A stretch of 14,988 nt of DNA from an uncultured Paenibacillaceae bacterium (GTDB lineage Bacteria; Bacillota; Bacilli; Aneurinibacillales; Aneurinibacillaceae), in the NCBI GenBank assembly GCA_946478845.1, contig CAMLDI010000057.1:1-14988 (forward strand), in the 5' to 3' direction. The translations under genes and the position numbers were made by a program. Numbering within the stretch: the first letter of the stretch is position 1; the number at the start of each line of letters is the position of its first letter. This document shows positions 14,941 to 14,988 of this stretch, one piece after another. The notes below the pieces were generated by a model. The model did not search any database. It worked only from the letters and a program-made list of their open reading frames with translations, and was not told the origin of the DNA.

Positions 14941-14988
14941 ATAGACTTTAGTCTGTTGAGCCTGAAGAAGGCGAAACATAAAACCACC

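Noticed and set aside
1..14988. CRISPR arrays, mobile elements, defence or secretion systems, biosynthetic novelty
   Set aside because: No regularly spaced repeats, transposase or integrase motifs, tRNA-flanked insertions or unfamiliar multi-gene cassette were seen. Nearly all coding space is core aromatic biosynthesis.

Overview
This window looks like part of the chromosome of a low-to-mid G+C, endospore-forming Bacillota (order Bacillales). The evidence is the gene order cheR-aroC-aroB-aroH-trpE-D-C-F-B-A-hisC-tyrA-aroA-TPR protein, which is the aromatic amino acid supraoperon of the Bacillus subtilis group. A Spo0E-like sporulation phosphatase gene and strong AGGAGG-type ribosome binding sites fit the same assignment. 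I cannot name the genus.

Layout. 1-146: two small hairpins, a likely promoter, and the leader of cheR. 147-923: cheR, chemoreceptor methyltransferase. 933-3642: aroC, aroB and aroH, covering the last shikimate-pathway step, the first committed cyclization, and chorismate mutase. 3639-3888: a compact control region. A consensus-like promoter is folded around a terminator hairpin at the end of aroH. It is followed by about ten (G/T)AG triplets of a TRAP (trp RNA-binding attenuation protein) site, an antiterminator/terminator pair, and a hairpin that hides the trpE ribosome binding site. 3889-9908: trpE, D, C, F, B and A, nearly all overlapping by a few bases, making tryptophan from chorismate. 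9943-13442: hisC, tyrA and aroA (EPSP synthase). 13426-13458: terminator of the run. 13439-13630 (minus strand): a 63-residue Spo0E-like protein convergent with aroA. 13824-14897: a TPR-repeat protein at the position of B. subtilis ypiA, followed by a strong terminator.

How the genes work together. AroB and AroA lead to AroC, which makes chorismate. TrpE-D-C-F-B-A turn chorismate into tryptophan, AroH turns it into prephenate, TyrA oxidises prephenate, and HisC probably transaminates both histidinol-phosphate and the aromatic keto acids. No glutamine amidotransferase subunit (trpG/pabA) is present, so TrpE must borrow one from elsewhere. The leader predicts that tryptophan-loaded TRAP stops trp transcription and also lowers trpE translation.

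No CRISPR array, phage, insertion sequence, defence system, rRNA or tRNA was seen. The genes are ordinary core metabolism. The most interesting content is the trp leader (nested terminator/promoter, competing RNA pairings, duplicated decamer, flanking 15-base repeat) and the antisense Spo0E-like gene.
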